Below are positions 6,197 through 6,357 of a DNA stretch of 6,357 nucleotides, one piece after another (within the stretch, counting starts at the first letter, position 1; each line of letters begins with the position of its first letter). The stretch is from NCBI GenBank assembly GCA_030045295.1, contig JASIGD010000059.1, positions 1 to 6,357 on the forward strand, in the 5' to 3' direction. The DNA comes from Streptosporangiaceae bacterium. Its GTDB lineage: Bacteria; Actinomycetota; Actinomycetes; Streptosporangiales; Streptosporangiaceae. Under the pieces are notes generated by a model that saw only the letters and a program-made list of their open reading frames with translations, searched no databases and had not been told where the DNA came from. The position numbers were made by a program, and so were the translations under genes.

Positions 6197-6357
6197 ATGC
6201 CCGCGAACGGTGTTGACCCGGGGGGGCGACCCCGCGGAACCCGCCGCGCGCGCGAGGGCGGCCCGCCTGTCCGTACGTCCTCGGCCATGTCGCGCCGGCA
6301 GGTGCTCGCCGCCGCCGGGGGCACGGGCTTGATCGCGGCGGCCGGCCGCCCGGCCCG
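6197..6357 (+). CDS. N-terminus of a Tat-exported protein, possibly a polyamine ABC transporter solute-binding protein (cut by window edge)
   Basis: An open frame without stops runs from the ATG at 6197 past the right edge, giving at least 53 residues. After about 30 polar, arginine- and glycine-rich residues comes MSRRQVLAAAGG at 31-42. This is a twin-arginine signal (S-R-R-x-V-L) followed by a hydrophobic stretch rich in A, G, L and I, typical of actinobacterial secreted lipoproteins and solute-binding proteins. The mature domain is outside the window, so the function is not visible. The polyamine-transporter suggestion rests only on gene context. Neither the ATG at 6197 nor the in-frame ATG at 6287 has a clear ribosome binding site, so translation may be leaderless or start at 6287. 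It is separated from the aminotransferase by 106 bp with a GC-rich hairpin. Confidence 0.6.
   Translation, partial: MPANGVDPGGRPRGTRRAREGGPPVRTSSAMSRRQVLAAAGGTGLIAAAGRPA

Noticed and set aside
1..6357. tRNA, rRNA, CRISPR, insertion sequence or phage features
   Set aside because: No cloverleaf-like segment, repeat-spacer array, terminal inverted repeats or transposase or integrase motifs were seen on either strand.

Overview
The window is high-G+C DNA with strong G/C preference at third codon positions, long antisense shadow frames, a GC-rich hairpin without a T tract and a twin-arginine signal sequence at the right edge. This points to an actinobacterium (Streptomyces/Pseudonocardia-like). 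The genus cannot be fixed from the sequence alone.

Layout, left to right. (1) 3-1385, minus: a class III (glutamate-1-semialdehyde aminotransferase-like) PLP enzyme. (2) 1530-2600, plus, divergent from (1) across 144 bp: a nitrilase-superfamily protein of the aliphatic amidase/formamidase type, in which the catalytic cysteine position is alanine. (3) 2614-4047, minus, convergent with (2) across 13 bp: an aldehyde dehydrogenase very like gamma-aminobutyraldehyde dehydrogenase (PatD). (4) 4223-4711, plus, divergent from (3) across 175 bp: an Lrp/AsnC regulator. (5) 4708-6090, plus, overlapping (4) by ATGA: a class III omega-aminotransferase of the putrescine/omega-amino acid:pyruvate type. (6) 6197 to the right edge, plus: the N-terminus of a Tat-exported protein, possibly the solute-binding protein of a polyamine ABC transporter.

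How they may work together. Genes 3-5 make a recognisable diamine catabolic module. The aminotransferase would convert putrescine or a similar amine to an aminoaldehyde, the dehydrogenase would oxidise that to an amino acid such as GABA, and the Lrp-type regulator between them would control both directions. The 4048-4222 gap is an A+T-rich island in otherwise GC-rich DNA. It holds three perfect inverted repeats and a near-perfect 15-bp direct repeat offset by 31 bp (about three helical turns), as expected of a multi-site Lrp-family operator.

Genes 1 and 2 are the less understood part. They are a divergent pair of a transaminase with unusual cofactor-loop residues and a nitrilase homologue that keeps Glu54, Lys133 and Glu141 but not the nucleophilic cysteine. 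Their place beside a polyamine module suggests an accessory branch of amine metabolism, but the substrate cannot be read from the sequence. The nitrilase-fold protein without its nucleophile is the observation most worth following.
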